From Suilimivivens sp964507235 (lineage in GTDB: Bacteria > Bacillota > Clostridia > Lachnospirales > Lachnospiraceae): DNA of 33,751 bases. The notes under the pieces were generated by a model. That model saw only the letters and a program-made list of their open reading frames with translations, ran no database searches and had not been told where the DNA came from. Below, piece after piece: positions 15,142 through 23,986 of this stretch. A program made the translations under genes and the position numbers. The DNA is taken from contig CAZDPE010000014.1 of assembly GCA_964507235.1 (NCBI GenBank), positions 1 through 33,751 of the forward strand. The letters run 5' to 3'. Every line of letters begins with the position of its first letter. Position 1 is the first letter of the stretch.

Positions 15142-15927
15142 CTATGCACCGCCCATTGCTTTCACAAAACTTACCACCATATACTTCATCTGCTCATAGA
15201 TAAAATCAGCCGCATCCGGAAGCATGGCAGTGGTTACAAACAAAACGCAAAGCCCTACCAGTACCTTCATCTGAATGCCTACCGCAAACATATTAAGCTG
15301 CGGCGACACCTTGGCCAGCACGCCAAGCACCGCATTTAAGATCAGCATTGCCGCAAAAACAGGAAGACAGATTCTAAAGCCCACGATAATATAATTTGCC
15401 ATAAACTCGAGCATGGACTGTAAGATAGCATCGCTTTCCAGAATCGCGCCATTTACAGGAATCAAAAGAAAGGTTTCCGAAAGCGCTTTTAAAAGATATT
15501 GGTGCATTCCCGACAAAATCAGAATAAGAAGCACCATATAATTATAATAAACGCCGGTGATTGTAGTATTCTGCTTTGTAGCCGGGTCAAGCAGACTGAC
15601 CATCGACAGTCCCATTTCCATATCTGCCACCTGTCCGGCAAAAGCGACAATCGCCGTGCAGAGGTTAGCGCCAAACCCGATGAGCAATCCCGTTACCATC
15701 TCTTTCATCACGATAATGGAATACCCGATAAGCGTATTATATATCACATCCTGACGGGGAACGGAATGATATAGTAAAACAGTCAGGAAAAAGCTGAGGC
15801 CTATTCTTACATTTTTCGGCGTATTACTCATGCTGAAAAAGGGTGCAATATAAACAAAACAGGCAACCCTGACAAAAATCAGCAGAAAATATTCCAAATC
15901 CGCATAAGAAAATGTATAATCAATCAT
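15142..15927 (-). CDS. fliR: flagellar export gate protein FliR
   Basis: FliR, 261 residues, is a polytopic membrane subunit of the FliPQR export channel. Six or so hydrophobic helices are evident, along with the conserved GFGANLCTAIVAFAGQ and GLSMVSLLDPATKQ loop. The ATG at 15927 (MIDYTFSYADLEYF) has AAGG about eight bases upstream and leaves a five-base gap after fliQ. The in-frame TTG at 15963 would overlap fliQ by 31 bases and is unlikely. Confidence 0.95.
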   Translation of the reverse strand: MIDYTFSYADLEYFLLIFVRVACFVYIAPFFSMSNTPKNVRIGLSFFLTVLLYHSVPRQDVIYNTLIGYSIIVMKEMVTGLLIGFGANLCTAIVAFAGQVADMEMGLSMVSLLDPATKQNTTITGVYYNYMVLLILILSGMHQYLLKALSETFLLIPVNGAILESDAILQSMLEFMANYIIVGFRICLPVFAAMLILNAVLGVLAKVSPQLNMFAVGIQMKVLVGLCVLFVTTAMLPDAADFIYEQMKYMVVSFVKAMGGA

Positions 15928-15932
15928 GATTT

Positions 15933-16202
15933 CTACCTTGTATACAGACTGAAACTGGACCAAAGCCGATTAATATAATCTGACAGTTCAGTCAGCATCC
16001 AACTGCCAAGCACCATCAGCGTAAGAAAAACAGAGATAATCTTCGGCACAAAGGTAAGCGTCTGTTCCTGGATTGAAGTAACTGTTTGAAAAATACTGAC
16101 AATCAGGCCTACAATCAGCGATACCAGAAGAACAGGTGCCGACACCTTAATAATTAAAAATAACGCCTCGCTGGCAATGGCTGTCACATCATCAATCGTC
16201 AT
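15933..16202 (-). CDS. fliQ: flagellar export gate protein FliQ
   Basis: FliQ, 89 residues, the family's usual size, with two membrane helices (about 15-40 and 50-75) around a QTVTSIQEQTLTFVPKI loop that is highly characteristic. It assembles with FliP and FliR into the export channel. A perfect AAGGAGG stands nine bases before the ATG. It lies between fliP and fliR as in most bacteria. Confidence 0.97.
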   Translation of the reverse strand: MTIDDVTAIASEALFLIIKVSAPVLLVSLIVGLIVSIFQTVTSIQEQTLTFVPKIISVFLTLMVLGSWMLTELSDYINRLWSSFSLYTR

Positions 16203-16216
16203 AACCGGATACCTCC

Positions 16217-17107
16217 TTAATGGTAGAAGGACTGAATCAGATTAACAATAATCAGATTCCATCCATCAGCAATTACAAACAAAAGAATTTTAAACGGCAT
16301 GGAAATCGTAGTCGGCGGCAGCATCATCATGCCCATGCTCATAAGCGTGGATGCCACAACCATATCAATTACAATAAAAGGTATATAAATAATAAATCCA
16401 ATGATAAACGCCTCTCTCAGTTCACCAATTATAAAACTGGGGACAAGCACCGTAAGCGGGATTGCATCCAATGTGCCGTCCCATTCTTCTCCGCTGATTT
16501 CCATAAAAATCCTGACGTCCTTCGTTTCCGTCTGAGTATACATGAAATCACGCAGAGGCTGAATCCCTTTTTCCATAAATTCTTCCTGCGTAATCTCCCC
16601 TTCATCAAAAGGGACAATGGCTTCCTCATAAATCTGCGTCATATAAGGCCGCATAATAAAAAATGTCAAAAAGAGCGCAAGCCCGATCAGCACCTGATTA
16701 GGCGGCGCTGTCTGCGTATTTAAAGCCGCCCTGGTAAAATGGAGGACAATAAGACACCTGGTAAAGGAAGTAAGCATGATAAGAAGTATCGGTGCCAGTG
16801 ATATCAGGGTAAGCGTAATCAAAATACGCAGGCTGCCGTTTAACTCCCCATTACCATCATTATAAGTTACCGTAAACTGATTGGCTATGTTAAGTTCTGC
16901 CAATTCGTCCGGCGATTGTGCGCTGCCGGGTTCCTCGATATAGGTACGTTCCTCCGTTGAACCGGTCAGATTGGTTTCTATCTCCTCCGCTTTTACATTT
17001 ATGCCGGAAATAATGCACAATATGCCCACCGTCATCAGCAGGCATATTATTGTTCTTATTCTCTTTACGGCAAAACATTTTTTTTGATTGCCTTTTCTAT
17101 CAGTCAT
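16217..17107 (-). CDS. fliP: flagellar export gate protein FliP
   Basis: FliP, 296 residues, pentameric core of the export channel. An N-terminal signal-like segment (about 15-40, ending VKAEE) precedes a short acidic stretch and then four membrane helices. Signatures include LTLISLAPILLIMLTSFTR, ALNTQTAPPNQVLIGLALF and PFIVIDMVVASTLMSMGMMM. The ATG at 17107 overlaps the end of fliO by eight bases, with GGA seven bases upstream. The longer start at 17167 would overlap fliO by 68 bases and is rejected. Confidence 0.96.
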   Translation of the reverse strand: MTDRKGNQKKCFAVKRIRTIICLLMTVGILCIISGINVKAEEIETNLTGSTEERTYIEEPGSAQSPDELAELNIANQFTVTYNDGNGELNGSLRILITLTLISLAPILLIMLTSFTRCLIVLHFTRAALNTQTAPPNQVLIGLALFLTFFIMRPYMTQIYEEAIVPFDEGEITQEEFMEKGIQPLRDFMYTQTETKDVRIFMEISGEEWDGTLDAIPLTVLVPSFIIGELREAFIIGFIIYIPFIVIDMVVASTLMSMGMMMLPPTTISMPFKILLFVIADGWNLIIVNLIQSFYH

Positions 17108-17468
17108 CACTTTTTCCGCTTTGTTTTTTAAATTTATCAAGTATACTGCCAAAATCCATTCCTTCACTGCTTTTCTTCTTCAAAACCACAAGTTCATCCT
17201 CGGACAGCTCGCCAAGCATATGGATTTCATCTTTTCCTACTCCAATTATCAAATATTTGCTGCCGGCTCTTACAATCTGCAGATATTTATTATTACTGAC
17301 CCGCATTGCTTCCACAATTTCCAGATTGCTGCCGGCCGCTTTCCCCTTTTGATAATTAGCTATCCATCTGGTAGTCACATAAGTAACCGCCAGTACAAAC
17401 ACGAACAGAATCAGAACAGTGATAAACTGCACATAACTGTCCAATGTGCTTACGCCTGCAGCCAGCAT
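17100..17468 (-). CDS. fliO: flagellar export assembly protein FliO (FliZ-type)
   Basis: A 122-residue protein with one membrane helix (about residues 14-35) and a cytoplasmic domain with NLEIVEAMRVSNNKYLQIVR and KYLIIGVGKDEIHML, the FliO/FliZ pattern. FliO helps the FliPQR complex assemble. Position just before fliP and after cheY matches Bacillus fliZ (fliO). The ATG is one base past the cheY stop; the end overlaps fliP by eight bases. Confidence 0.9.
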   Translation of the reverse strand: MLAAGVSTLDSYVQFITVLILFVFVLAVTYVTTRWIANYQKGKAAGSNLEIVEAMRVSNNKYLQIVRAGSKYLIIGVGKDEIHMLGELSEDELVVLKKKSSEGMDFGSILDKFKKQSGKSDD

Positions 17469-17469
17469 A

Positions 17470-17832
17470 TTAACCCACTACCTTTTTCACCGCTTCCAGG
17501 ACACGATCCGCCTGAAATGGTTTTACAATAAAATCCTTTGCGCCTGCCTGAATCGATTCAATAACCATTGCCTGCTGTCCCATAGCGGAGCACATAATAA
17601 TCTTTGCTCCCGGATCCGCCGCCTTAATATTCTTAAGCGCCTGGATGCCGTCAACTTCGGGCATTGTGATATCCATAAGAACAAGGTCAGGCTTTATTTC
17701 ATTATACTTCTCAAACGCCTTTGCTCCGTTTTCAGCTTCTCCTGCTACATTGTATCCATTTTTAGTGAGAATGTCCTTAATCATCATACGCATAAATGCA
17801 GCATCATCAACAATTAAAATATTTTTTGCCAT
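17470..17832 (-). CDS. cheY: chemotaxis response regulator CheY
   Basis: CheY, 120 residues, single receiver domain. The key residues are present: acidic pair Asp9-Asp10, phospho-acceptor Asp54 in LVLMDITMP, switch residue Ser82 (CSAMGQ) and Lys104 in FIVKPF. Phosphorylated by CheA, it binds FliM/FliY to set rotation direction. AGGAGAGAAGAC precedes the ATG. Its place between fliY and fliO, apart from the cheB-cheD block, is the standard Bacillota order. Confidence 0.96.
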   Translation of the reverse strand: MAKNILIVDDAAFMRMMIKDILTKNGYNVAGEAENGAKAFEKYNEIKPDLVLMDITMPEVDGIQALKNIKAADPGAKIIMCSAMGQQAMVIESIQAGAKDFIVKPFQADRVLEAVKKVVG

Positions 17833-17849
17833 GTCTTCTCTCCTAACTT

Positions 17850-19115
17850 TTATTTTATAATTTCCGTTACACGAACGCCAAAACTTTCTTCAATCACTAC
17901 TACCTCGCCCTTCGCTACAAACTTTCCATTAACCAGCACATCAATAGGCTCACCGGCAATCTTATCAAGCTCAATAATAGTACCGGGTGCAAAATCCAGA
18001 ATTTCCGCTATGGATTTCTTGGTTCTGCCAAGTTCTACTGTCACTTCAAGCGGCACATCCATGATAAGCCCGATATTCTCCTGCCCGGGCAGCGTATTAT
18101 CCGTGCCGGAAAAGCTCTGGAACTGTGCAGGCTGTATATTCATATTCTGCATATTAGGCTGAGGCATTCCATAACCCATTTGATTCATATTCATCTGCGG
18201 CATGCCCATTTGCGGCATTCCATAAGCTGCCTGATTCATTTGGGGCATTCCGTAAGCTGCCTGATTCATTTGAGGCATTCCGTAAGCTGCCTGATTCATT
18301 TGAGGCATTCCCATATTCATCTGCGACATATCCTGTACCGGAGAAGGCTCCGAAGCAGGCGGTATGTAGGGTTCCGGTTCTGGTGCAGGCTCAGGAGCCT
18401 CTGCCGTCTGGGACGACATGAAGGTTTCATACAAACTTTTGGCAAAATCAATAGGATACAGCTGCATGATTGTACTGTCAACCAAATCCTCAACCTGCAT
18501 ACGGAAAGAAATCTTTACAAAAGTTTCATTCAAGAAATCAGCAATTTCTCCGCCCTGTTTAAAATCCTGCAAATCAATAAGGCTGGCCTCCGGGGGTGAA
18601 ATGTCGATCATCTTGCCAAGCATGGTGGACATAGATGTGGCCGCCGCTCCCATCATCTGATTCATTGCTTCTGATATGGCGCTTAAATGAAGCTCTCCCA
18701 GCTCCCCTTCTGTATTGCTTCCATCTCCGCCCATCATTAAATCTGTAATCACTTTTACATCATGTTCCTTGAGTACCATGATATTGGAGCCGTCAAGCCC
18801 TGCCGTATATCTGATTTGAATGAAAACGCACGGCTTTTGATAGTCCTCTATAACGCTCTCCCACGATGCAAGAGTAACAACAGGAGTTGTAATATTTACC
18901 TTTTTATTTACCAGAGAATATAAAGTAGTTGCCGAGGAACCCATGCTGATATTGGCAATTTCTCCTATGGCGTCCTTTTCTGTATCATTCAGTAAGCTTT
19001 CATCTACTATCGATGCTCCAGGTGCACTGTCTGCTTCTGCCGATGCGGTATCTCCCGATAAATCCATGCCGTTCAGCAGTGCATTTATTTCATCTTGCGA
19101 TAACATTCCGTCCAC
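17850..19115 (-). CDS. fliY: flagellar switch protein FliY (CheC-like phosphatase plus FliN domain)
   Basis: FliY, 421 residues, joins a CheY-P phosphatase domain to the FliN switch domain. The N terminus has the CheY-binding peptide LSQDEINALL. The CheC-like domain retains both active sites: D48-E52-N55 with P78, and the second in LSAISEAMN. A Met/Gln/Pro/Tyr-rich linker follows, with a 10-residue tandem repeat, and the C-terminal SpoA/FliN domain begins near PLEVTVELGRTKKSIAEI. The first start (GTG 19115) has GAGGGGG eight bases upstream; ATG 19106 (MLSQDEI) is an equally possible start. It follows fliM by three bases. Confidence 0.95.
   Translation of the reverse strand: MDGMLSQDEINALLNGMDLSGDTASAEADSAPGASIVDESLLNDTEKDAIGEIANISMGSSATTLYSLVNKKVNITTPVVTLASWESVIEDYQKPCVFIQIRYTAGLDGSNIMVLKEHDVKVITDLMMGGDGSNTEGELGELHLSAISEAMNQMMGAAATSMSTMLGKMIDISPPEASLIDLQDFKQGGEIADFLNETFVKISFRMQVEDLVDSTIMQLYPIDFAKSLYETFMSSQTAEAPEPAPEPEPYIPPASEPSPVQDMSQMNMGMPQMNQAAYGMPQMNQAAYGMPQMNQAAYGMPQMGMPQMNMNQMGYGMPQPNMQNMNIQPAQFQSFSGTDNTLPGQENIGLIMDVPLEVTVELGRTKKSIAEILDFAPGTIIELDKIAGEPIDVLVNGKFVAKGEVVVIEESFGVRVTEIIK
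18211..18300 (-). repeat. three tandem 30-bp repeats in the fliY linker
   Basis: Three adjacent 30-base units (18211-18240, 18241-18270, 18271-18300) differ at only a few positions, and a fourth partial unit follows to about 18310. They encode AAYGMPQMNQ-type decapeptides. The unit length keeps the reading frame, so copy-number slippage would change the linker length between the phosphatase and FliN domains without breaking the protein. Confidence 0.92.
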
Positions 19116-19118
19116 ACC

Positions 19119-20099
19119 TTATTCCCCCTCTCTAATTACTGATGTCACCCTTACTGCATATTTATCATTACTGGAACCGGGTAAAGCCGTAAATTTTCTG
19201 AGATTGCCCACATAAACTTCCATTTCTGAAGAGATTCCTGTATTCAGCCTTATAATATCTCCCGGCTGCAGATTGATAAAATCGTTCACCAAAACCTGAC
19301 TTTTGCCAAGTATTGCCTTCACAGGCATATCAATTCTTTTTATAAGAGATTCAATATGATCCTGATACTCTTCGGGTCCTTCTTTCTGCATTGTTGAAAA
19401 CCAGTACTTGGTATTCAGCTTATCCATTACATCTTCCAGCGTAAAATAGGGAAGACATATATTCATCAAACCTTCCACATCACCAATCTTTACATTCATG
19501 GTTACAATGGCTATCATATCGCTGGGCGCAATCACCTGCGCAAACTGTGCATTGGTTTCTATCCGTTCCATAACCGGATACAGATCAACCACGTTTTTCC
19601 ATGGTTCCCGCATCAGCTGCATACAAATAACCATCAGCTTTTCCAAAATTGTCATTTCTATTTCTGAAAAATCCCTGACTTTGTCAAGCGGAACCCCGGA
19701 TCCGCCAAGCATCCTGTCAATCATGGCAAATCCCAGGTTAGAAGCAAGTTCAATAATTATATTACCATTTAAAGGCTTAAAGTCAACAATTCCCAATATA
19801 ACCGGATTAGATAATGCATTCGTAAATTCCGAAAATGTAACCGTTTCGGAGCTGGTTACACTCACCTGAATATTCTTTCTTAAATAAACCGGAAGATTGG
19901 TTGAAATTAGCCTTCCATAATGTTCGTAAATAATTTCCAGCGTACGCAAATGATCTTTAGAAAACTTTGCAGGGCGTTTAAAATCATAATCTTTAACCAC
20001 TTTGTCACTGGAATCCTGCATATTCTCAACATCTAATTCGCCGGTGCTTAACGCTGCCAGCAGGTTGTCAATCTCGCTTTGAGATAGTACCTCGCCCAC
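19119..20099 (-). CDS. fliM: flagellar motor switch protein FliM
   Basis: FliM, 326 residues, binds CheY-P and FliG in the rotor C-ring. The N-terminal CheY-P binding peptide is VLSQSEIDNLLAAL. The middle domain carries LGFAMIDRMLGGSG and the C terminus is a SpoA-type domain (VLVNDFINLQPGDIIRL). It uses a GTG start at 20099, supported by AAGGAGG nine bases upstream. It precedes fliY, the other switch subunit, by three bases. Confidence 0.96.
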   Translation of the reverse strand: MGEVLSQSEIDNLLAALSTGELDVENMQDSSDKVVKDYDFKRPAKFSKDHLRTLEIIYEHYGRLISTNLPVYLRKNIQVSVTSSETVTFSEFTNALSNPVILGIVDFKPLNGNIIIELASNLGFAMIDRMLGGSGVPLDKVRDFSEIEMTILEKLMVICMQLMREPWKNVVDLYPVMERIETNAQFAQVIAPSDMIAIVTMNVKIGDVEGLMNICLPYFTLEDVMDKLNTKYWFSTMQKEGPEEYQDHIESLIKRIDMPVKAILGKSQVLVNDFINLQPGDIIRLNTGISSEMEVYVGNLRKFTALPGSSNDKYAVRVTSVIREGE

Positions 20100-20138
20100 G
20101 AAAGCCCACCTCCTTCATTTTATGTCAGATTCCGCGTT

Positions 20139-20666
20139 CTACTGATATATAACGCTGCTGATTGTTACCTTATAAATAAACTTGGAATCAAACATATCCT
20201 GAATTCTCTGAAGGATTTTTTCCTCAATTTCGTGATTATTTCCTCTTGCTTCATCCAAAGTATACTGCGACACCACATCATTAATTTCGCCTTTAATCAG
20301 GCTCACTCTGGTATCCATATCAGCGCCATAGCTCTTATAACCCTTATCCTTAGTATTCATGGAAAGCGTTATGGATATCAGTGCAAAATGATCCTTGCCA
20401 TCTCCGTTTTCACCGTTATCTCTTTTTAAAGGAATCGTCATCTCTTCAATATCATAAGGCTCGATATCCGCCATGGAAACCGTTTCTTCCGCCTCACTGC
20501 TTTCATCACTGATGCCTAAATCCAACTGAATAGCTGATGCAATGTCCGTTACAAGTGCAGCTGTCTTTTTGTTAGTTCCTGCAACACTGAATAAGGAAAT
20601 CGCAGAAAGAACAATATTCACGATTAAAAGCGCCAGTATTACAATTGAGATTAGATTTTTTTTCAT
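20139..20666 (-). CDS. fliL: flagellar basal body protein FliL
   Basis: FliL, 175 residues, single membrane helix near the N terminus (about 6-28), an acidic linker, and the extracytoplasmic FliL domain (about 90-175). FliL surrounds or supports the stator units. The linker (SDESSEAEETVSMADIEPYD) is longer than in many homologues. GAGGAAAAGGAAGC precedes the ATG. It lies between motB and fliM; the motB neighbour fits its stator role. Confidence 0.92.
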   Translation of the reverse strand: MKKNLISIVILALLIVNIVLSAISLFSVAGTNKKTAALVTDIASAIQLDLGISDESSEAEETVSMADIEPYDIEEMTIPLKRDNGENGDGKDHFALISITLSMNTKDKGYKSYGADMDTRVSLIKGEINDVVSQYTLDEARGNNHEIEEKILQRIQDMFDSKFIYKVTISSVIYQ

Positions 20667-20690
20667 AATTTGCTTCCTTTTCCTCTAATA

Positions 20691-21497
20691 TTAATATGAG
20701 CTCAAAGAATTATAGATTTTAATTTCCACTCTTCTGTTTTTGGCCCGCCCTTCCGCTGTGGAATTATCCGCAATCGGAACGTATTCTCCCATTCCCGAAT
20801 GCTTTATACCAGCCGGATTCAGCGTAGTGTTCTCCACCAGATAATAGAAAACGGAAAGCGCACGGCCATTGCTCAATTCATCATTATTAGAATATTTCGC
20901 CCCTGACATGGGAACATTATCCGTATGCCCTTCTATTTCAATAATTCCTGTACTGTATTTTTGAAGGATAATACCCACCTGGTTCAAGATTGGAAGCGCT
21001 TCTTCCTTAAGCTCCACGCTTCCTGAGTCGAACAGGAGTGCTCCATTTAAAGTCAGCTGCACATACTGGGAAGTAAATTCAATATCAATTTCCTTTTCCA
21101 GATTTTTTTCCTGAAGTGCTTCTTCTACCTTTTCCGCCAGTTCCTCTGATTCCTTCAGTTTGGCTTCTTCCATGGTTTCAGCCGCTGCTTTTAAATCTTC
21201 AGGAATCGTTTCCCCCTCTGCATCCCTTCCTGTACTGTTAATATATTCATCCAGTTCATTCAGCTGGCTGACTCCATTGCTGATTAAAACCCCATCTCCG
21301 ATTGCAGTAGCCCCCGCCGAAAAAATGCTGAAGGTCTGGCTGAAGGATGCTGCCAGCAATTCAAATTTATGCGCATCCATCGTAGACATGGAAAAAAGCA
21401 TAACAAAAAAGCAAAGGAGCAGATTCATCAAATCCGCAAAGGTAGACTGCCAGGCCGGTGCGCCTTTGGGCGGTTCATCAGGCTTCCGTTTAGCCAT
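20691..21497 (-). CDS. motB: flagellar stator protein MotB
   Basis: MotB, 268 residues, anchors the stator to peptidoglycan and carries the ion-binding aspartate (Asp22 in FADLMNLLLCFFV) in its single membrane helix (about 22-38). The C-terminal OmpA-like domain shows IIEIEGHTDNVPM and NGRALSVFYYL. The chosen ATG (21497) has GGAGG nine bases upstream and overlaps the motA end by eight bases. An in-frame start at 21539 would add 14 residues and is unlikely. Ion specificity cannot be assigned from sequence alone. Confidence 0.95.
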   Translation of the reverse strand: MAKRKPDEPPKGAPAWQSTFADLMNLLLCFFVMLFSMSTMDAHKFELLAASFSQTFSIFSAGATAIGDGVLISNGVSQLNELDEYINSTGRDAEGETIPEDLKAAAETMEEAKLKESEELAEKVEEALQEKNLEKEIDIEFTSQYVQLTLNGALLFDSGSVELKEEALPILNQVGIILQKYSTGIIEIEGHTDNVPMSGAKYSNNDELSNGRALSVFYYLVENTTLNPAGIKHSGMGEYVPIADNSTAEGRAKNRRVEIKIYNSLSSY

Positions 21498-22287
21498 TCT
21501 CGTCACCTCCGTCGCCCTCGCCCTGCGTGATTCTGTCACCGGGTGATAAGAAGGATTTCAGTTTTTCTTCAATAACTCTGGGATTTTCTCCCGCCTGAAT
21601 AGATAAAAGTCCTTCTATCATGATTTCCTTCATCATAATTTCACTGGCATTATTCGCCTTCAGCTTGTTTGCAACCGGAATACAAATCCAGTTGGCAAGC
21701 AGGGAGCCGTACAAGGTAGTAATAAGGGCAACCGCCATATTCGGTCCGAGCTTGGAAGGGTCATCCATTTCATAAAGCATGTTGACAAGCCCTATAAGAG
21801 TACCTATCATACCCCAGGCCGGTCCCATGGCGCCCAAATCCTCCCAAAAAGAAATTCTTTTCTTATGCCGGTCCTCTATACTGACAAGCTCCGTTTCCAG
21901 AATGCCTCTGACAAGATCGGGATCCGTACCGTCTACAATAAGCAGAATGCCTTTTTTCATAAACTCATCATCCAGTTCGCCGGCTGCTTCCTCCAGAGAA
22001 AGAAGTCCTTCCTTTCTGGCTATATTGGATAAATCAATTATTTTCTGAATCATGGCTCTTGCATCAACTATAGGAGCCCTGAAAACAAGGGCAAAGCTTT
22101 TTAAGCCGCCAATATAATCCTTCATAGAAGTAGATGCCATTATAGCAAAAAAGGAGCCTCCAAAGGTTATAATTGCCGACGAATAATCCAGATAACGGCC
22201 TATATTTCCCAATCCGGCATTACTAAGAATACCATATGCGCACATGGTAAAACATAATACCAGCCCTAAAATTGACGCTAAATCCAT
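21490..22287 (-). CDS. motA: flagellar stator protein MotA
   Basis: MotA, 265 residues, four membrane helices, with the long cytoplasmic loop that contacts FliG. The third and fourth helices contain GMIGTLIGLVNMLYEMDD and VALITTLYGSLLANWICIPV, both diagnostic. The ATG at 22287 has GGTGAG just upstream; an in-frame GTG lies at 22296. It follows flbD and is translationally linked to motB through an eight-base overlap. Confidence 0.96.
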   Translation of the reverse strand: MDLASILGLVLCFTMCAYGILSNAGLGNIGRYLDYSSAIITFGGSFFAIMASTSMKDYIGGLKSFALVFRAPIVDARAMIQKIIDLSNIARKEGLLSLEEAAGELDDEFMKKGILLIVDGTDPDLVRGILETELVSIEDRHKKRISFWEDLGAMGPAWGMIGTLIGLVNMLYEMDDPSKLGPNMAVALITTLYGSLLANWICIPVANKLKANNASEIMMKEIMIEGLLSIQAGENPRVIEEKLKSFLSPGDRITQGEGDGGDENG

Positions 22288-22307
22288 AATGCTCACCCGT
22301 TTTTGCG

Positions 22308-22493
22308 TTAATCTGCAAAAATGTCCCTTCTATACGATTTTACAAGATTTTTCACTTCTTGTCTACTTTCTTTTACAATAATTTTTCTGCCTGTAGTAAA
22401 AGCAATCACCGTATCCGGCGTTTCTTCCACAAGTTCTATTAAATCCGGGTTAATCAAAACCTTGGTGCCATTGATTCTGGTGACTTCTATCAT
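22308..22493 (-). CDS. flbD: flagellar protein FlbD
   Basis: FlbD-family protein, 61 residues: MIEVTRINGTKVLINPDLIE with a downstream TTGRKIIVKES stretch. Family members sit beside flgE and motA in many Bacillota; the molecular role is unclear. It begins 69 bases after the flgE stop, beyond a strong hairpin, and is followed by motA. Confidence 0.93.
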   Translation of the reverse strand: MIEVTRINGTKVLINPDLIELVEETPDTVIAFTTGRKIIVKESRQEVKNLVKSYRRDIFAD

Positions 22494-22515
22494 CTATTTC
22501 CCTTTCCAAAACATC

Positions 22516-22543
22516 TAAGGGAACCGAAAATCCGGTTCCCTTA
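22516..22543 (-). terminator. strong hairpin between flgE and flbD (attenuator or 3' stabiliser)
   Basis: A perfect 11-bp inverted repeat (TAAGGGAACCG at 22516-22526 and its complement at 22533-22543) with a six-base loop lies 20 bases after the flgE stop codon. On the minus strand it is followed by GATGTTTTGG, so only a weak T run. It could cause partial termination between the hook and the stator-switch section, or shield the flgE message from 3' exonucleases. Confidence 0.55.
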
Positions 22544-22562
22544 TCCTATCCAATTACTTGTT

Positions 22563-23951
22563 CTAACGCTTCAGGTTCGTAAGCTCCTCAAGCAAAGTGT
22601 CCGAAACCGTTATAATACGGCTGTTTGCCTGAAAGCCTCTCTGTGTGGTAATCATTTCCGTAAATTCAGCCGCCAGGTCGACATTGCTCATTTCCAGCAC
22701 CCCTGTACTCATATAACCGCCTCCCGACGTAATATCGGTTCCAATGCCGTCAAACTCACCGGAGTTCATGGTCGCGGAATACAGATTATCGCCTTCCTTG
22801 GCAAGGCCGGAGGCATTGGAAAAAGTAGCTACTGCAATCTGCCCCAGCAGTCTTTTCTGTCCATTGTCATAGGTCGCATAAATCATTCCGTCTTTCTGAA
22901 TATCAATGCCGCTCATTTCACCCACTTTACGTCCGGCGCCGTTGCCATCGGAATCGCCGCGGACAGCCGTAATGGTAGAGGCGCCATTATTGTTCAGGTT
23001 TGAGGTGCCCGAAAAATCAATACTTATTTCGTCAAAGCTGGGAAATGCCCCTTCATCAAACTTTAATGTGACTGCGGTGTTTCCTGCCGCTCCCACATAA
23101 GAAAAACTGCCGTTTGATGCATTATAAGAAAGCAGCGCTGCATTCTCTACCTGATTGCCGTCTTTATCAGTTATTTCCGCCCCGCCATTAAAGGTAATGA
23201 TATCCTCGATATCAGTGCCTTCAGGGACAACTGAATCTCCGTCTGAATCCAATACGTCATCCAGCTTGATATAGAATTCTCCCGCATCGCCGTCAATGGC
23301 GTGGACGCTGAACCTTGCCGTATATTTATAACCCTTATTATCATAAAATTCCAGGTTCATAATTTTACCATCACTACTGTTAACATTGGTATCGTCCTTA
23401 TCCAGAATGCCCGATATCTTGGCGCTGGTAGTAGCTTCCGCAGGATAAGTCAAGTTCTCCGTCGTCATAACGCGCAGGGCGGATACGGTATCCTGCTTGA
23501 TTGCTGTGGGGTCTGTAGGATCAACCTGCCAGCCCATTACATTATAACCGGTGCTTGTCATGGCAAGGTTCCCGGCTCCGTCCACGTAGAAAGAACCGTC
23601 CCTTGTAAAGAAATTCTCTATGCCGTTGCTGACAACAAAAAATGCCTCTCCCGTGATCATAATGTCAAACGGGTCATTTGTCGTCTGCGAAGCTCCCTGG
23701 GTTGTAATCGCCGTTTTGATGGCGCCCGTTTTGGAACCAAGACCGATCTGCCTTGCATTGGTGCCGCCTACGCCGGTTGTGGCATTGGCGCCTGAAGCCG
23801 TCTGCGTAGTCTGGTACATTAAATCGCTGAATGTCATAGACTGCGACTTATAAGCTGTCGTGTTAACGTTGGCAATATTATTGCCAATTACATCCATTCT
23901 TGTCTGATGTGTTTTTAAACCTGCCACACCAGCATATAATGCTCTCATCAT
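22563..23951 (-). CDS. flgE: flagellar hook protein FlgE
   Basis: FlgE, 462 residues, builds the hook. The N-terminal rod/hook helix motif GNNIANVNTTAYKSQSMTF and the C-terminal helix (ending SRIITVSDTLLEELTNLKR) are characteristic. The central part holds the variable FlgE D2 beta domain. The ATG at 23951 (second Met at 23948) has AGGAGG ten bases upstream; longer upstream starts run into a region without a ribosome binding site. It has unusually long gaps on both sides (82 and 69 bases) with hairpins. Confidence 0.96.
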   Translation of the reverse strand: MMRALYAGVAGLKTHQTRMDVIGNNIANVNTTAYKSQSMTFSDLMYQTTQTASGANATTGVGGTNARQIGLGSKTGAIKTAITTQGASQTTNDPFDIMITGEAFFVVSNGIENFFTRDGSFYVDGAGNLAMTSTGYNVMGWQVDPTDPTAIKQDTVSALRVMTTENLTYPAEATTSAKISGILDKDDTNVNSSDGKIMNLEFYDNKGYKYTARFSVHAIDGDAGEFYIKLDDVLDSDGDSVVPEGTDIEDIITFNGGAEITDKDGNQVENAALLSYNASNGSFSYVGAAGNTAVTLKFDEGAFPSFDEISIDFSGTSNLNNNGASTITAVRGDSDGNGAGRKVGEMSGIDIQKDGMIYATYDNGQKRLLGQIAVATFSNASGLAKEGDNLYSATMNSGEFDGIGTDITSGGGYMSTGVLEMSNVDLAAEFTEMITTQRGFQANSRIITVSDTLLEELTNLKR

Positions 23952-23986
23952 AATGAAATGACCTCCTATCTGTCCAGGAGCACTCC

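Noticed and set aside
16429..16629. Second minus-strand frame within fliP
   Set aside because: It is an alternative frame inside a well-conserved gene and has no start signal.
18180..18599. His/Leu/Arg-rich plus-strand open frame with repeats
   Set aside because: The repeats are just the antisense of the fliY linker repeats.
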